NCBI RefSeq assembly: GCF_000312365.2 | Contig: NZ_HG003687.1 | Location: 109,815 to 173,814 of the forward strand | Direction: 5' to 3' | From: Anaerococcus provencensis | GTDB taxonomy: Bacteria > Bacillota > Clostridia > Tissierellales > Peptoniphilaceae | Length of the DNA: 64,000 nt | Shown here: positions 7,720-16,681 of the stretch, piece by piece | Position numbering within the stretch: the first letter of the stretch is position 1 | Layout: each line of letters starts with the position of its first letter | Position numbers and translations under genes: made by a program | Notes under the pieces: generated by a model | Seen by the model: the letters and a program-made list of their open reading frames with translations, nothing else | Told to the model about the DNA's origin: nothing | The model's database searches: none

Positions 7720-8233
7720 TTACGAAGATTACAAAGAGGAACTTTTAATTTCGGCCCTAGAAAAAGATCCTGCTTTGAGAAGTAAAGAAGAAGCCGTACT
7801 CTATTCCCCTGGAGTAAAGGCTCTATTGTCCCACTACAGGGCCCACGAACTTTGGGAAAAGGGGAAATTTTATGAAGCCAATGAGTTAGCCTTCAAATCT
7901 AGGATGGAAACAGGAATCGAGATTCATCCTGGAGCAAGTATTGGCAGAAGATGCTATATAGACCATGGAGTGGGCGTAGTCATAGGAGAAACAGCAGAAG
8001 TAGGCGACGATTGCCTTATGTATCATGGTGTAACCCTTGGTGCTGTTGCAAACAAAAAGGGCAAGAGACACCCTAGTGTAGGAAACAATGTAATGTTAGG
8101 AGCAGGTGCAGTAATCCTAGGTGATATCAAAGTAGGAGATAATGTCAAAATAGGCGCCAACGCTGTAGTTTTAGAAGATATACCAGAAAATTCAACAGCA
8201 GTAGGGGCTCCAGCAAGAATTATAAAAAGATAG
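7712..8233 (+). CDS. cysE: Serine O-acetyltransferase
   Basis: A 173-residue left-handed beta-helix acetyltransferase that makes O-acetylserine from serine and acetyl-CoA. The hexapeptide-repeat region starts at about residue 65 ([22 protein letters not shown]) with the catalytic Asp-His (IDHG) and a second His (MYHGVTLG), and ends with GVPAR-like [10 protein letters not shown]. It is short, lacking the long N-terminal domain of the E. coli enzyme, as in many Firmicutes. It overlaps cysK and is followed by a terminator. Confidence 0.93.
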   Translation: MISYEDYKEELLISALEKDPALRSKEEAVLYSPGVKALLSHYRAHELWEKGKFYEANELAFKSRMETGIEIHPGASIGRRCYIDHGVGVVIGETAEVGDDCLMYHGVTLGAVANKKGKRHPSVGNNVMLGAGAVILGDIKVGDNVKIGANAVVLEDIPENSTAVGAPARIIKR

Positions 8234-8249
8234 AGTACGAATTAATTAT

Positions 8250-8282
8250 ACTTCCAGGCTAAATTGGCTTGGAAGTTTTTTC
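8250..8282 (+). terminator. Terminator after cysE
   Basis: CTTCCAGGC (8251-8259) pairs with GCTTGGAAG (8267-8275) with one internal G-T, followed by TTTTTTC. Confidence 0.85.
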
Positions 8283-8402
8283 GTTATGTGTAATAATTTA
8301 ATTGATAGTAAAAATTTGGATATTTAATTATAATATGTACTTACATTATTTTCTAATATGAGATTATTGCAAGTGCTAGATATAGGAAGTTTGGGTTTAG
8401 AA

Positions 8403-9068
8403 GTGAAAATAGCGATGATTGAAGACGACGGCACAATAGCATTTGCTGTAAGAACTTACTTAAAAAAATATGATATTGACACCAAAGCCTATAATGATTT
8501 GGCTAGTTCGGAAAACATTAAATTTGATGATTTTGACTTAATCTTACTCGATGCTAATCTCCCAGATGGATCGGGTTTTGATTTTTTGAAATGGCTTAGA
8601 GAATTTTCTGACATACCAGTTATTATGCTTACTGTAAAAGATGAAGATAAATATGTAGTAAAGGGTCTTTCAGAAGGTGCAGATGATTATATAACAAAGC
8701 CTTTTTCTCTAGAGGTTCTAAAAGCAAGAATAGATAATGTATTTAATAGAAAAATAAAAAAAGTTGACAAAATCGTGTTTGAAGATTTGAATTTGAATCT
8801 TACATCAAAACAAGCATTAATTAAAGGAATTGATTTAGAACTAAATTTGAAAGAATTTGTTGTTTTGGAATTACTTTTGGAAAATCAAGATATCAATTTG
8901 TTAAGACAAAGGATTCTTGACTATGTATGGGGATATGATTTTTATGAAGTAAATGATAATACACTATCTGTAACTATAAAAAGGTTGAGAAATAAACTTG
9001 GGAAATATGGAAATCATATTAAAACGGTAAGGGGAATAGGTTATAGGTGGGATAATGAATCCAATTGA
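8403..9068 (+). CDS. OmpR-family response regulator (Bce/Vnc type)
   Basis: A DNA-binding two-component regulator of about 221 residues. The receiver domain begins VKIAMIEDDGT. The phosphoacceptor Asp is in DLILLDANLPDG, the conserved Thr in IMLTVKDED, and the Lys in DDYITKPF. The C-terminal winged helix runs from about residue 125 and ends TVRGIGYRWD. The start is uncertain: GTG 8403 places Met just before the receiver strand and has AGGAAG 13 bases upstream, while ATG 8358 adds 15 unlike residues and has no ribosome site. A TATAAT at 8329-8334 fits as the -10. The stop overlaps the kinase gene by 14 bases. Confidence 0.88.
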   Translation: MKIAMIEDDGTIAFAVRTYLKKYDIDTKAYNDLASSENIKFDDFDLILLDANLPDGSGFDFLKWLREFSDIPVIMLTVKDEDKYVVKGLSEGADDYITKPFSLEVLKARIDNVFNRKIKKVDKIVFEDLNLNLTSKQALIKGIDLELNLKEFVVLELLLENQDINLLRQRILDYVWGYDFYEVNDNTLSVTIKRLRNKLGKYGNHIKTVRGIGYRWDNESN

Positions 9069-10041
9069 TAAACATAAAAATATTATAAGTATCATAAGTA
9101 TAAATTTATTATTATCCTTATTAGTCGTATATCTTAGTCCTAGATTTGATATCCTTACACTTTTAGGATTTTTGTTGATAAATATTATTTTATTTGCACT
9201 TTATATAAATGATAGTAGGCAAAAGAGAAAATTGATAGAAGAAAAAATAGATGATTTGTTTACTTTGTTACATTCAAAGGATATAGATTCTAGCAATTAT
9301 GAACTTATAGATGATGAATTTGCTAAATTAAGAGATGAGATAATAAAGATTATTATTGAAAATAATAGGATAGCTGATAATGCAGAAAAAAACAAAGATA
9401 TTTTAAGAGAATATACTGAAGATATAGCCCATCAGATAAAAACTCCCTTGACTGGATCTTTATTGTTAATTGATTTATTGGAAGAAGATTGCGATGAAAT
9501 TTCAAAAGAATATATAACTAGACTTAAGGAAAATTTGCTTAGACTTCGTAATTTATCAGATGTTTTATTAAAGCTTGCAGCCCTTGATTCAGCAACGATT
9601 GAAATGTCAAAAGACAGGATTTGTGCAAGAGACTTAGTTTATGAAGTAATAGTTAATATCAAAGATTATTTTATTAAAGAAAATATAGATATACCAATAA
9701 ATGGTGAAGATTTCTTTCTAGTATGTGATAAAAAGTGGACCTATGAAGCAGTGTTTAATATTGTCAAAAATGCTATAGAAGCATCAAAAAATAAGAATGT
9801 TAAAATTTACTTTAAAGAGACAAATTTATATAAAAGCATCTTTGTAGAAGATTCTTCTCCTGGAATGGATAAAAAAATGCTAGAAAAAGTTCTTAAACGT
9901 TTCTATAAGGCAAATCCTAAATCTAAAGGATATGGCATTGGACTTCCTATGGCAAAATCAGTAATGGAAAGACAAAATGGAGAACTTTTATATCACAAAG
10001 GGAAAAAATCAAATGCCTTTGAACTGAGATTTTATAATTAA
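9055..10041 (+). CDS. Sensor histidine kinase (Bce/Vnc-like)
   Basis: A 328-residue membrane kinase partnered with the preceding regulator. Two membrane helices lie at the N-terminus (about residues 8-25 and 30-49) with almost no extracellular loop, the intramembrane-sensing type that usually relies on an ABC transporter. The H-box is AHQIKTPLTG (phospho-His about residue 126), the N-box NIVKNAIEAS, the G1-box DSSPGMD, and the G2-box GYGIGLPMAKS. Context with the downstream ABC pair suggests sensing of an antimicrobial peptide or cell-wall antibiotic. Confidence 0.9.
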   Translation: MNPIDKHKNIISIISINLLLSLLVVYLSPRFDILTLLGFLLINIILFALYINDSRQKRKLIEEKIDDLFTLLHSKDIDSSNYELIDDEFAKLRDEIIKIIIENNRIADNAEKNKDILREYTEDIAHQIKTPLTGSLLLIDLLEEDCDEISKEYITRLKENLLRLRNLSDVLLKLAALDSATIEMSKDRICARDLVYEVIVNIKDYFIKENIDIPINGEDFFLVCDKKWTYEAVFNIVKNAIEASKNKNVKIYFKETNLYKSIFVEDSSPGMDKKMLEKVLKRFYKANPKSKGYGIGLPMAKSVMERQNGELLYHKGKKSNAFELRFYN

Positions 10042-10046
10042 ATTCT

Positions 10047-10083
10047 AAGACTGTGTCTAAAAATAAGACATGGTCTTTTTTTC
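10047..10083 (+). terminator. Terminator between the two-component genes and the ABC genes
   Basis: AAGACTGTGTCT (10047-10058) and AGACATGGTCTT (10066-10077) pair over 12 bp including two G-U, with a 7-base loop and a T run after. The ABC genes therefore have their own promoter. Confidence 0.85.
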
Positions 10084-10085
10084 TT

Positions 10086-10117
10086 GTCACTTTCCAGTCA
10101 CTTAAGTCGATTATTAT
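10086..10117 (+). promoter_or_regulatory. Direct repeats, probable response-regulator box, with -10 element
   Basis: GTCACTT occurs at 10086-10092 and again at 10097-10103, 11 bases start to start, the helical-turn spacing typical of OmpR-family regulators. TATTAT (10112-10117) downstream can serve as -10, and no good -35 is seen, as expected for an activated promoter. Confidence 0.5.
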
Positions 10118-10142
10118 ATAAAAAAGCAAAGGAGTATACAAT

Positions 10143-10832
10143 ATGAATATATTAAAAACGGTAGATTTAACTAAAACATACGATGCAGGAGTTAAGGTAA
10201 ATGCCCTATCAAATGTGAATTTTGAACTGGAAAAGGGGGATTTAGTAGCAATTATTGGAGATAGTGGTTCAGGTAAGTCAACTTTACTTCATCTATTAGC
10301 AGGAGTTGACACACCAACTAGCGGAGATATTTTTATTCAAGATAAAAATATTACTAAGTTTAATAAAGATGAGATGACTATCTTTCGTAGGAGAAACATA
10401 GGAGTTGTTTATCAATTTTTTAATCTGATACCAAATATAAATGTCAGAAAAAATATCTTGCTGCCTCTACTTCTTGATAATAAAAAAGTAGATGAAGACT
10501 ATCTAAAAGAAATTATATCAATTTTGGGAATTGAAGAAAAGCTTGACAGATATCCTAATCAATTATCTGGTGGACAACAGCAAAGAGTAGCCATAGCCAG
10601 AAGTCTTATTACTAGACCTGCGATTATTTTAGCAGATGAACCTACAGGTAATCTTGATAGAAGAAATTCAGAGGAGATTACAGGACTTTTTAGGCTGGTT
10701 AACAAGAGGTTAAATTCTACAATCATGATTATCACCCATGATGAAAAGGTGGCAAATTCATGTGATAAAGTTTATAAGATGGTCGACGGTAAGTTAAGCT
10801 TATTAGGAGATGAGTCTTATGAAAATTATTAA
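10143..10832 (+). CDS. ABC transporter ATP-binding protein (BceA/MacB-like)
   Basis: A 229-residue ATPase of the FtsE/LolD/BceA class. Walker A is GDSGSGKST (about residues 39-47), the Q-loop region VYQFFNL, signature LSGGQQQR, Walker [13 protein letters not shown], and the switch His in ITHDEKVA. It energises the permease that follows (14-base overlap). The transporter probably both detoxifies a peptide and signals to the adjacent kinase, as in Bce systems. Confidence 0.93.
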   Translation: MNILKTVDLTKTYDAGVKVNALSNVNFELEKGDLVAIIGDSGSGKSTLLHLLAGVDTPTSGDIFIQDKNITKFNKDEMTIFRRRNIGVVYQFFNLIPNINVRKNILLPLLLDNKKVDEDYLKEIISILGIEEKLDRYPNQLSGGQQQRVAIARSLITRPAIILADEPTGNLDRRNSEEITGLFRLVNKRLNSTIMIITHDEKVANSCDKVYKMVDGKLSLLGDESYENY

Positions 10833-13308
10833 TGACCTAGCTGATGCAGCTGTAAAAAATAATAAAAAAGATAGTTTTGCTATTAAAATTTCTATATTCT
10901 TGGCAGTTATACTTCTTGGTACAGTTGTATTTATTATAGGATCTCTCAAACGTGACCAATATGATTACGTAAGTAAAATTGTTGGAGACTACCAAGTGGC
11001 AATCACAAAAATTGATGAGAAGTCCTATGATAGATTAAAAGACGATAGAGATATAGAGAAGATTTCTTTTAATAGAATAATATCGACTGATTTAAATGCT
11101 AACATTTATGAAAATGGAAAATATAGTAACCTTCTAACAGGATATGAAATAAAAAAAGGAAGAGAACCTAAGAATACAAACGAAATTTTAGCTCCTGAAA
11201 GATTCTTGACAAAAAATAAAAATTATAAATTAGGTTCTAAAATCACTGAACATGGTAAAATTTATACTATAGTTGGTATTTACGATGACTATGGTTATTC
11301 CTTTGAAAAGGCTATGCTAATTGGCATATCTGGTAGTGAAACCAGGAATGAAATATTTAATAATGGTGCAGATGTTGAAGCTTTAATCTGGTACAAAAAT
11401 CCGAGAGATGCTTACACAAAAACTAGAGAAATAATGTCTGACATGAACATAGACGAGAAATCCTCAATTGATACAGGAAAGATATCTTATAATACAGATA
11501 TTTTAGAATATAAGATGATTTATCCAAAAGGTATACTTCCACCAAAATCAGTATTAAAAGACCTGGTGGAGGAATATAGTGCATATTTTTTGCTTGTTCT
11601 TCTATTTGCTTTCATAATCTATGGTGCTTTTAATGTATGGAACAATAGAGATTTAAAAGAGATTGCCCTTTTAAAAAGTACAGGAATGACAGAAAAACAA
11701 GTTAAAAAAATGATTAGAAAGAAAGCATTTAAGCTTTCAACTTTACCAATAGTCTTGGGAACAGTATTATCTTGGATTTTTGCTAATCTATTATTATATT
11801 TAATGTGGCTTAACAACGCTGTTTCGTATAAAAATATGTCTGAGATTATAGGAGAAAATTTCAAATCACCTGATTTTCATTTGATATATCCGAGTCCAAT
11901 TTCTATTTTAATAATTATTTTGCTGTCTATTTTAACAGTATATTTATCTGCCAGAATTCCTGCTAAGAGAAGTTCAAAGATAAAAGTTATAGAAGGATTA
12001 AATGGCATTACGGAAAAAAATATTAAATTGGGTAAATCAAAAATAAATGGAGAGATAGAAAAGACTCTTGCAAGAGATTATTATAGATCATACAGAAAGA
12101 CATATAGGATTATAGTGATTTCCATGGCGCTTTCAGCCATTGTTTTGACTACAATTTTAGTTGGCGGATCATACAGGGCATTGAATGAAAAATATAACAA
12201 TTATAAAAGCTCTTACAATTTTAACTCCATTATCTATACGGATAATTATTTGGACAAAAATCTTGAAAATGATCTACAAGACCTTGATGGAATAAAAGAG
12301 ATGCACATATATCAAAAAAATGAAAGTAAGTTTTATGTTGGCGAAAATATGGATTTTGTTTCTAAAGATTTAAAAAAATCTCTAGATGCTGGTGAAAAAT
12401 CCAGTGATGAACTATATGCAAATATTTATGCTTTAACAGAACAAGATTTTAAAAACTTGTTAGAAGAGAACAATATATCAGATGCATCATATGTATTGGT
12501 AAATAAAATATCCAAAGATAATAACTCTCCCTATGCATTTAGAGATTACATCAAAGTTTCAGATAGTGGTATTGGAGAAATTACTTTGCGATATAACGTA
12601 GAAGCAAAACCAATGAAAATAAAAATAGATGGATATTTAAATGAAATTCCTTATGAATTAGAGGGATATGATTCGAATGAAATAGCCATTTATACAAGCG
12701 AAAATAGTCTTAAAACTTTTATAGATAAATATGGTATTAATGAGGAAAACCCTATTTATTACTACGATATAAAAATAAAAACAAAAGAAAATCCAGAAAA
12801 AGTTTATGAGAATGCCGAAAAAATCATATCAACATATGTACCAAAATCAGATCATGAAACTTCTACAGATATTCTAAAGGAAGCAGCAAATAAAGAACTT
12901 ATGAGAAATGAGAGGCTACTAAACCTAGCTATCCAAATCATTCTAATAACAATTGCTCTTTCCAATGCCTATAATAGTTTCAAAGGCAACCTTAGAGCGA
13001 GATCCAATGACTTTAATCTTTTATCAACTGCTGGTATGACAGAAAAACAAATGAAAAAGATGGTTTTTGTAGAAGGGAAAATCTTATTAAAGAATATTTT
13101 ATTGGTATACATCTTTATGTTCTTTATAGGGATTGTATTAAGAGCATATAGGAGTAATTACCAATTAGGCTTTGCAATAAAAGAATTGCTATTAAATATT
13201 AATTATCTTCCTATTTTAATTATATTCTTGTTCATGGTATTGGGTATACTTTATGCAATTAAGAGCGGTTTTAAAACGGTAAATGACAATTCAAACAAAT
13301 CCTATTAA
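10819..13308 (+). CDS. FtsX-like ABC transporter permease (BceB/Vex-like)
   Basis: An 829-residue permease of the MacB/FtsX type with two FtsX units. There is a first helix near residues 20-40, a large extracytoplasmic region, a helix block at about 255-395, a further helix at about 430-450, a second extracytoplasmic region, and three helices at the C-terminus. Both units carry the same short motif (AGMTEKQMKK and STGMTEKQVKK), consistent with internal duplication. Start ATG 10819 is chosen because AGGAGA lies 8 bases before it; ATG 10810 would overlap that site. A strong hairpin follows the stop. Confidence 0.88.
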   Translation: MKIINDLADAAVKNNKKDSFAIKISIFLAVILLGTVVFIIGSLKRDQYDYVSKIVGDYQVAITKIDEKSYDRLKDDRDIEKISFNRIISTDLNANIYENGKYSNLLTGYEIKKGREPKNTNEILAPERFLTKNKNYKLGSKITEHGKIYTIVGIYDDYGYSFEKAMLIGISGSETRNEIFNNGADVEALIWYKNPRDAYTKTREIMSDMNIDEKSSIDTGKISYNTDILEYKMIYPKGILPPKSVLKDLVEEYSAYFLLVLLFAFIIYGAFNVWNNRDLKEIALLKSTGMTEKQVKKMIRKKAFKLSTLPIVLGTVLSWIFANLLLYLMWLNNAVSYKNMSEIIGENFKSPDFHLIYPSPISILIIILLSILTVYLSARIPAKRSSKIKVIEGLNGITEKNIKLGKSKINGEIEKTLARDYYRSYRKTYRIIVISMALSAIVLTTILVGGSYRALNEKYNNYKSSYNFNSIIYTDNYLDKNLENDLQDLDGIKEMHIYQKNESKFYVGENMDFVSKDLKKSLDAGEKSSDELYANIYALTEQDFKNLLEENNISDASYVLVNKISKDNNSPYAFRDYIKVSDSGIGEITLRYNVEAKPMKIKIDGYLNEIPYELEGYDSNEIAIYTSENSLKTFIDKYGINEENPIYYYDIKIKTKENPEKVYENAEKIISTYVPKSDHETSTDILKEAANKELMRNERLLNLAIQIILITIALSNAYNSFKGNLRARSNDFNLLSTAGMTEKQMKKMVFVEGKILLKNILLVYIFMFFIGIVLRAYRSNYQLGFAIKELLLNINYLPILIIFLFMVLGILYAIKSGFKTVNDNSNKSY

Positions 13309-13330
13309 AGCATAATATTATAAATTATTT

Positions 13331-13368
13331 AGATAAGAAGGGGCTTTTAGATAGCCCTTTTCTTATCT
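13331..13368. terminator. Long hairpin between convergent genes
   Basis: AGATAAGAAGGGGCT (13331-13345) pairs with AGCCCTTTTCTTATCT (13353-13368) almost perfectly. It lies between the permease and tyrS, which converge. There is no clean T run, but the stem is strong and may serve both strands. Confidence 0.7.
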
Positions 13369-13406
13369 AAACTATTATTAGCTAGTTTTTTAATAAATAT
13401 ATATTT

Positions 13407-14657
13407 TTATCCTAAAAGTATTCTGTGGAAGTTTTTCTTTCCTTTTTTGATTATAATTTTGTTATCTTCGAATAAGTCTTCGCTTATTTCCATCCCAACA
13501 TCTGTGACTTTTTCATCATTTACTGATACTCCGCCTTGTTTTACAAGTCTTCTTGCTTCACCATTTGATCCTGTTAGTCCAACATTTGTCATAAGTTGTA
13601 ATAAGCCGATTGGTAAATCTTCTTTAGAAATTTCTGTTGTAGGCATAGCATCTTCGTTTCCTTTTCCGGCAAATAGTGCTTTTGCAGCATCTAGGGCTTC
13701 TTTTGCAGCTTCTTCGCCGTGGATTAGCTTGGTAACTTCAAAGGCTAGAACTTCTTTGGCATGGTTGATATCAGCTGCTTCTGTGGCAGAGCCTAGTTTC
13801 TTACATTCTTCTGTAGGAAGGAAGGTTAGTTGTAATAAGAACTTTGTAACATCTCTGTCATCTACATTTCTCATGTATTGGAAAAGCTCATATGGGCTTG
13901 TCTTCTCTCCATCTAACCATACAGCACCCTTTTGGCTTTTTCCCATCTTTACTCCATCAGCTGTTGTAAGAAGTGAGAATGTCATACCATAAGCCTTGTC
14001 TTCTTCCTTTTTGCGAACCAAATCTACACCACCGATGATGTTTGACCATTGGTCAGATCCACCAATTTCAAGGGTACAATTGTGGCGGCGGTATAATTCT
14101 AAGAAGTCATAGGATTGTAAAAGCATGTAAGAAAATTCGAAGAATGTTAGACCACCTGCTGCCATACGGTTCTTGTAGGCATCTTTTTTGATCATTTCAT
14201 TAACCAAGAATTCATTTCCCACATCGCGTAAGAACTCCAAGAATTTTAGTTCTGTAAGCCATTTTTTATTGTTTTCAACTTGAGCAGCCCCATCTCCAAA
14301 TTCCAAAAATCTTTGGAATTGTTGGTAAAATCTATCAGCGTTGTTGTCGATTGTTTCTTCTGTCATAACCTTTCTCATATCAGAACGACCAGTTGGATCA
14401 CCGATTAGGGTTGTACCATCACCAAGTAGGGCAATTGGCTTGTGACCATAGTTTTGCATACGAATCATAACCATAATTTGGATAAAGTGGCCTACTGTTA
14501 GAGAATCAGCGGTTGCATCAAAACCACAGTAGAAGGTCATAGATTCGTTTTTAAGTTTTTCCTTAAGTTCAGCTTCATCAGTGGCTTGCTCGTAGTAACC
14601 ACGGTCAACTAACTCATCAAAAACATTGTCATATTCTTTATTGTAAGTAAATTTCAT
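13407..14657 (-). CDS. tyrS: Tyrosyl-tRNA synthetase
   Basis: A 416-residue class I synthetase charging tRNA-Tyr. The HIGH-equivalent is in LTVGHFIQ (about residues 53-60), preceded by YCGFDATADS which binds tyrosyl-AMP. The KMSKS-equivalent is KMGKSQKG, and an S4 RNA-binding domain forms the C-terminus (ARRLVKQGGVSVND). The TyrZ-like KMGKS form is common in Firmicutes. AGGAGG precedes the ATG. Expression is controlled by the T-box leader immediately upstream. Confidence 0.95.
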   Translation of the reverse strand: MKFTYNKEYDNVFDELVDRGYYEQATDEAELKEKLKNESMTFYCGFDATADSLTVGHFIQIMVMIRMQNYGHKPIALLGDGTTLIGDPTGRSDMRKVMTEETIDNNADRFYQQFQRFLEFGDGAAQVENNKKWLTELKFLEFLRDVGNEFLVNEMIKKDAYKNRMAAGGLTFFEFSYMLLQSYDFLELYRRHNCTLEIGGSDQWSNIIGGVDLVRKKEEDKAYGMTFSLLTTADGVKMGKSQKGAVWLDGEKTSPYELFQYMRNVDDRDVTKFLLQLTFLPTEECKKLGSATEAADINHAKEVLAFEVTKLIHGEEAAKEALDAAKALFAGKGNEDAMPTTEISKEDLPIGLLQLMTNVGLTGSNGEARRLVKQGGVSVNDEKVTDVGMEISEDLFEDNKIIIKKGKKNFHRILLG

Positions 14658-14683
14658 ATATTCCTCCTAAAAATTTGCACAAA

Positions 14684-14829
14684 AAAAGAGCATAAGAGGG
14701 CGAAAACGCGGTACCACCTCTTTTTATACTCTAAGCCTTGACAGACCCAAGGCAGGCCTTAAACAAAAGAAAGTTGTAATTCATAACAAAAGTTACTACT
14801 GGTCTTTCTTGTAAGTTTTATTTAGCATT
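14684..14829 (-). promoter_or_regulatory. Tyrosine T-box leader of tyrS
   Basis: On the minus strand the leader contains the T-box core AGGTGGTACCGCG (13 bases at 14707-14719), whose TGGT can pair with an uncharged tRNA acceptor end. A terminator hairpin follows (AGAGTATAA..AGAGG with CCTCTTATGCTCT, then seven T). Stem I is compact (GAAAG...CTTTC), and TAC, a tyrosine codon, lies at 14776-14778 at the expected specifier position after GAAT. Uncharged tRNA-Tyr should favour antitermination and tyrS expression. Confidence 0.93.
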
Positions 14830-14858
14830 AGTATACTTCAGATAAAAAGTATTGGCAA
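14830..14858 (-). promoter_or_regulatory. tyrS promoter
   Basis: On the minus strand TTGCCA (14853-14858) and TATACT (14830-14835) are 17 bases apart, just upstream of the T-box leader. Confidence 0.8.
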
Positions 14859-14914
14859 TAAATTTTTAAAAAAACTCCTATTGGACAAGTAAATGTCGAA
14901 ATAGGAGTTAGTTT

Positions 14915-16681
14915 TTAGTTTGTGTAATACTTAGCCTGTGACTTATATAATCTTGAGTAGATGTTGTCGTATTTCATGAGATTATTATGGCTGTCGTAAG
15001 CCTTGATTTTGCCTTCGTCTAGGAGAAGGATTTTGTCGGTAAATCTTGATGAGCTCATCCTGTGGGAGATGAAGATTGCAGTTTTGCCGGCAGTCATTTG
15101 GTTGAAGTTTTCGTAGATTTTAGCTTCTGCCAATGGGTCTAGGCTTGCTGTCGGCTCATCTAGGATTATCAAGTCTGGATTTTGGTATAGACATCTTCCA
15201 ATGGCAAGTTTTTGCTTTTGGCCAAGGGAGAAGTCTGTTGCATCTTCAAATATATCTTTGTTTAGATAGGTATCAAGGCCATTATCTAGGCCATCAATCC
15301 TTTCCTTTAATTCTAGCTCATTTAAGATTTGATCGATTTTTCCTTCATCATAGTCTTTTGTTCCAATGATATTTTCTTTTATGCTAAAGGGCATGATGGC
15401 AAAATCTTGGAGGACAGCTGAGATTTTTTTGTACAAGGATTCTTTTTGATATTCATTAATATTTCTGCCATTATATAGAATTTCTCCTTTATCAACTTCA
15501 AAAAACTTTAAAATGAGTTTAACTATAGTTGTCTTTCCGGCATTGTTGACTCCAACTATTGATATCTTATCTCCTTTATTGATCTTAAAAGAGATGTCAT
15601 CTAAGATTAGTCTGTCGCTATTTGGATAGGCAAAGGATACATTTTTAAATTCTAGGCTTTCAAAGTCTGACGCTTTCTCAAGGTCTTCATCACTTTCTAC
15701 TTCTAGGTTCATAAATTCGTATAAGGGTTCTAAGTTTCTTAGGGTTATAGAAAAACCGATTGATTCTGAGAACATCTTTTGAAAAGACGTCATAAAGTTT
15801 TCGTTGGCCCTTATGATTGAAGAGAAATCTCCAAAGGATATTTGTGGACCGTAGGAATCAGATAAGGTTCTCATGGCTACATAGGAGTAAGAAACTATCC
15901 TAAGTATTGAGTCTAGGAGAATCTTTAGCGATCCAAAATTTGCCTCGTAAGTAAGAGAGTCGTTAAATTTCATGGCTATATCATCTACAAAACTAGAAGT
16001 TTTACACTCTATCATCTGTCCCATGTTGTAGGCTCTGATTTCCTTTTGAAATTTATTAGCAGCCATTAGGGAAAAGTAATAGGAGAATCGTCTATTGATG
16101 CTTATCATTTCCTGGTCGATTTCTTGGCTGTAACTAGCTATGTTTTTGTCGATTAGGATTATTAGTATGGATATGACAAGTGAGAATATGACCAAATATG
16201 GGGAAAATCCTATTATTATAAGGCCGGTACCGATTATTACTGTGATGCCCTCTATGATATCTTTAAGGCAAAATAGGAGCTGGTGGACTTGGCCAAAAGT
16301 TATGGCAGAGCTTGCCTTTTCTTTCATATCCAAGACCTTAGTATCTTCTATATTGTAATAGGTCAAATCCATAGCCTTTTTGCCTATCTCAAATGATATG
16401 TATTCGTTGATTCCCTGCCTTCTAATAAATTCTAATCTATTAAACCACCTAGATAGGCATTCTATGGCAAATTTTGCTAGAAGAAGTATTATAACTTGCC
16501 TTATAAATTGATCGACTGGCTTTGGATCGATTAATTGGTTGATGAAGATGCTTGGCACGTAGACATTTATCAAGGTTCCAAGTCCAGGAATAATTGACTT
16601 TAATAAGAGTACTATTATATACAAGGGGTCATTTTTTGCCATCATTTTTACCAGCATCCACAAGGCTTTATATTTCATCAT
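14915..16681 (-). CDS. ABC exporter subunit, membrane-ATPase fusion (degenerate signature)
   Basis: A 588-residue half-transporter: six membrane helices (about residues 1-320) fused to an ATPase. Walker A is GVNNAGKTT, the signature is FSLGQKQ instead of LSGGQ, Walker B is LIILDEPTAS and the switch His is FISHRMSS. The non-canonical signature suggests the degenerate half of a heterodimer whose partner is the upstream gene. Start ATG 16681 is chosen because AGGAGG lies just before it; it overlaps the upstream stop by 14 bases. The substrate is unknown; multidrug, peptide or lipid export are all possible. Confidence 0.9.
   Translation of the reverse strand: MMKYKALWMLVKMMAKNDPLYIIVLLLKSIIPGLGTLINVYVPSIFINQLIDPKPVDQFIRQVIILLLAKFAIECLSRWFNRLEFIRRQGINEYISFEIGKKAMDLTYYNIEDTKVLDMKEKASSAITFGQVHQLLFCLKDIIEGITVIIGTGLIIIGFSPYLVIFSLVISILIILIDKNIASYSQEIDQEMISINRRFSYYFSLMAANKFQKEIRAYNMGQMIECKTSSFVDDIAMKFNDSLTYEANFGSLKILLDSILRIVSYSYVAMRTLSDSYGPQISFGDFSSIIRANENFMTSFQKMFSESIGFSITLRNLEPLYEFMNLEVESDEDLEKASDFESLEFKNVSFAYPNSDRLILDDISFKINKGDKISIVGVNNAGKTTIVKLILKFFEVDKGEILYNGRNINEYQKESLYKKISAVLQDFAIMPFSIKENIIGTKDYDEGKIDQILNELELKERIDGLDNGLDTYLNKDIFEDATDFSLGQKQKLAIGRCLYQNPDLIILDEPTASLDPLAEAKIYENFNQMTAGKTAIFISHRMSSSRFTDKILLLDEGKIKAYDSHNNLMKYDNIYSRLYKSQAKYYTN

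Noticed and set aside
13447..13992. 181-codon open frame on the plus strand
   Set aside because: It is the antisense shadow of tyrS, with serine- and leucine-rich low-complexity content and no ribosome site.
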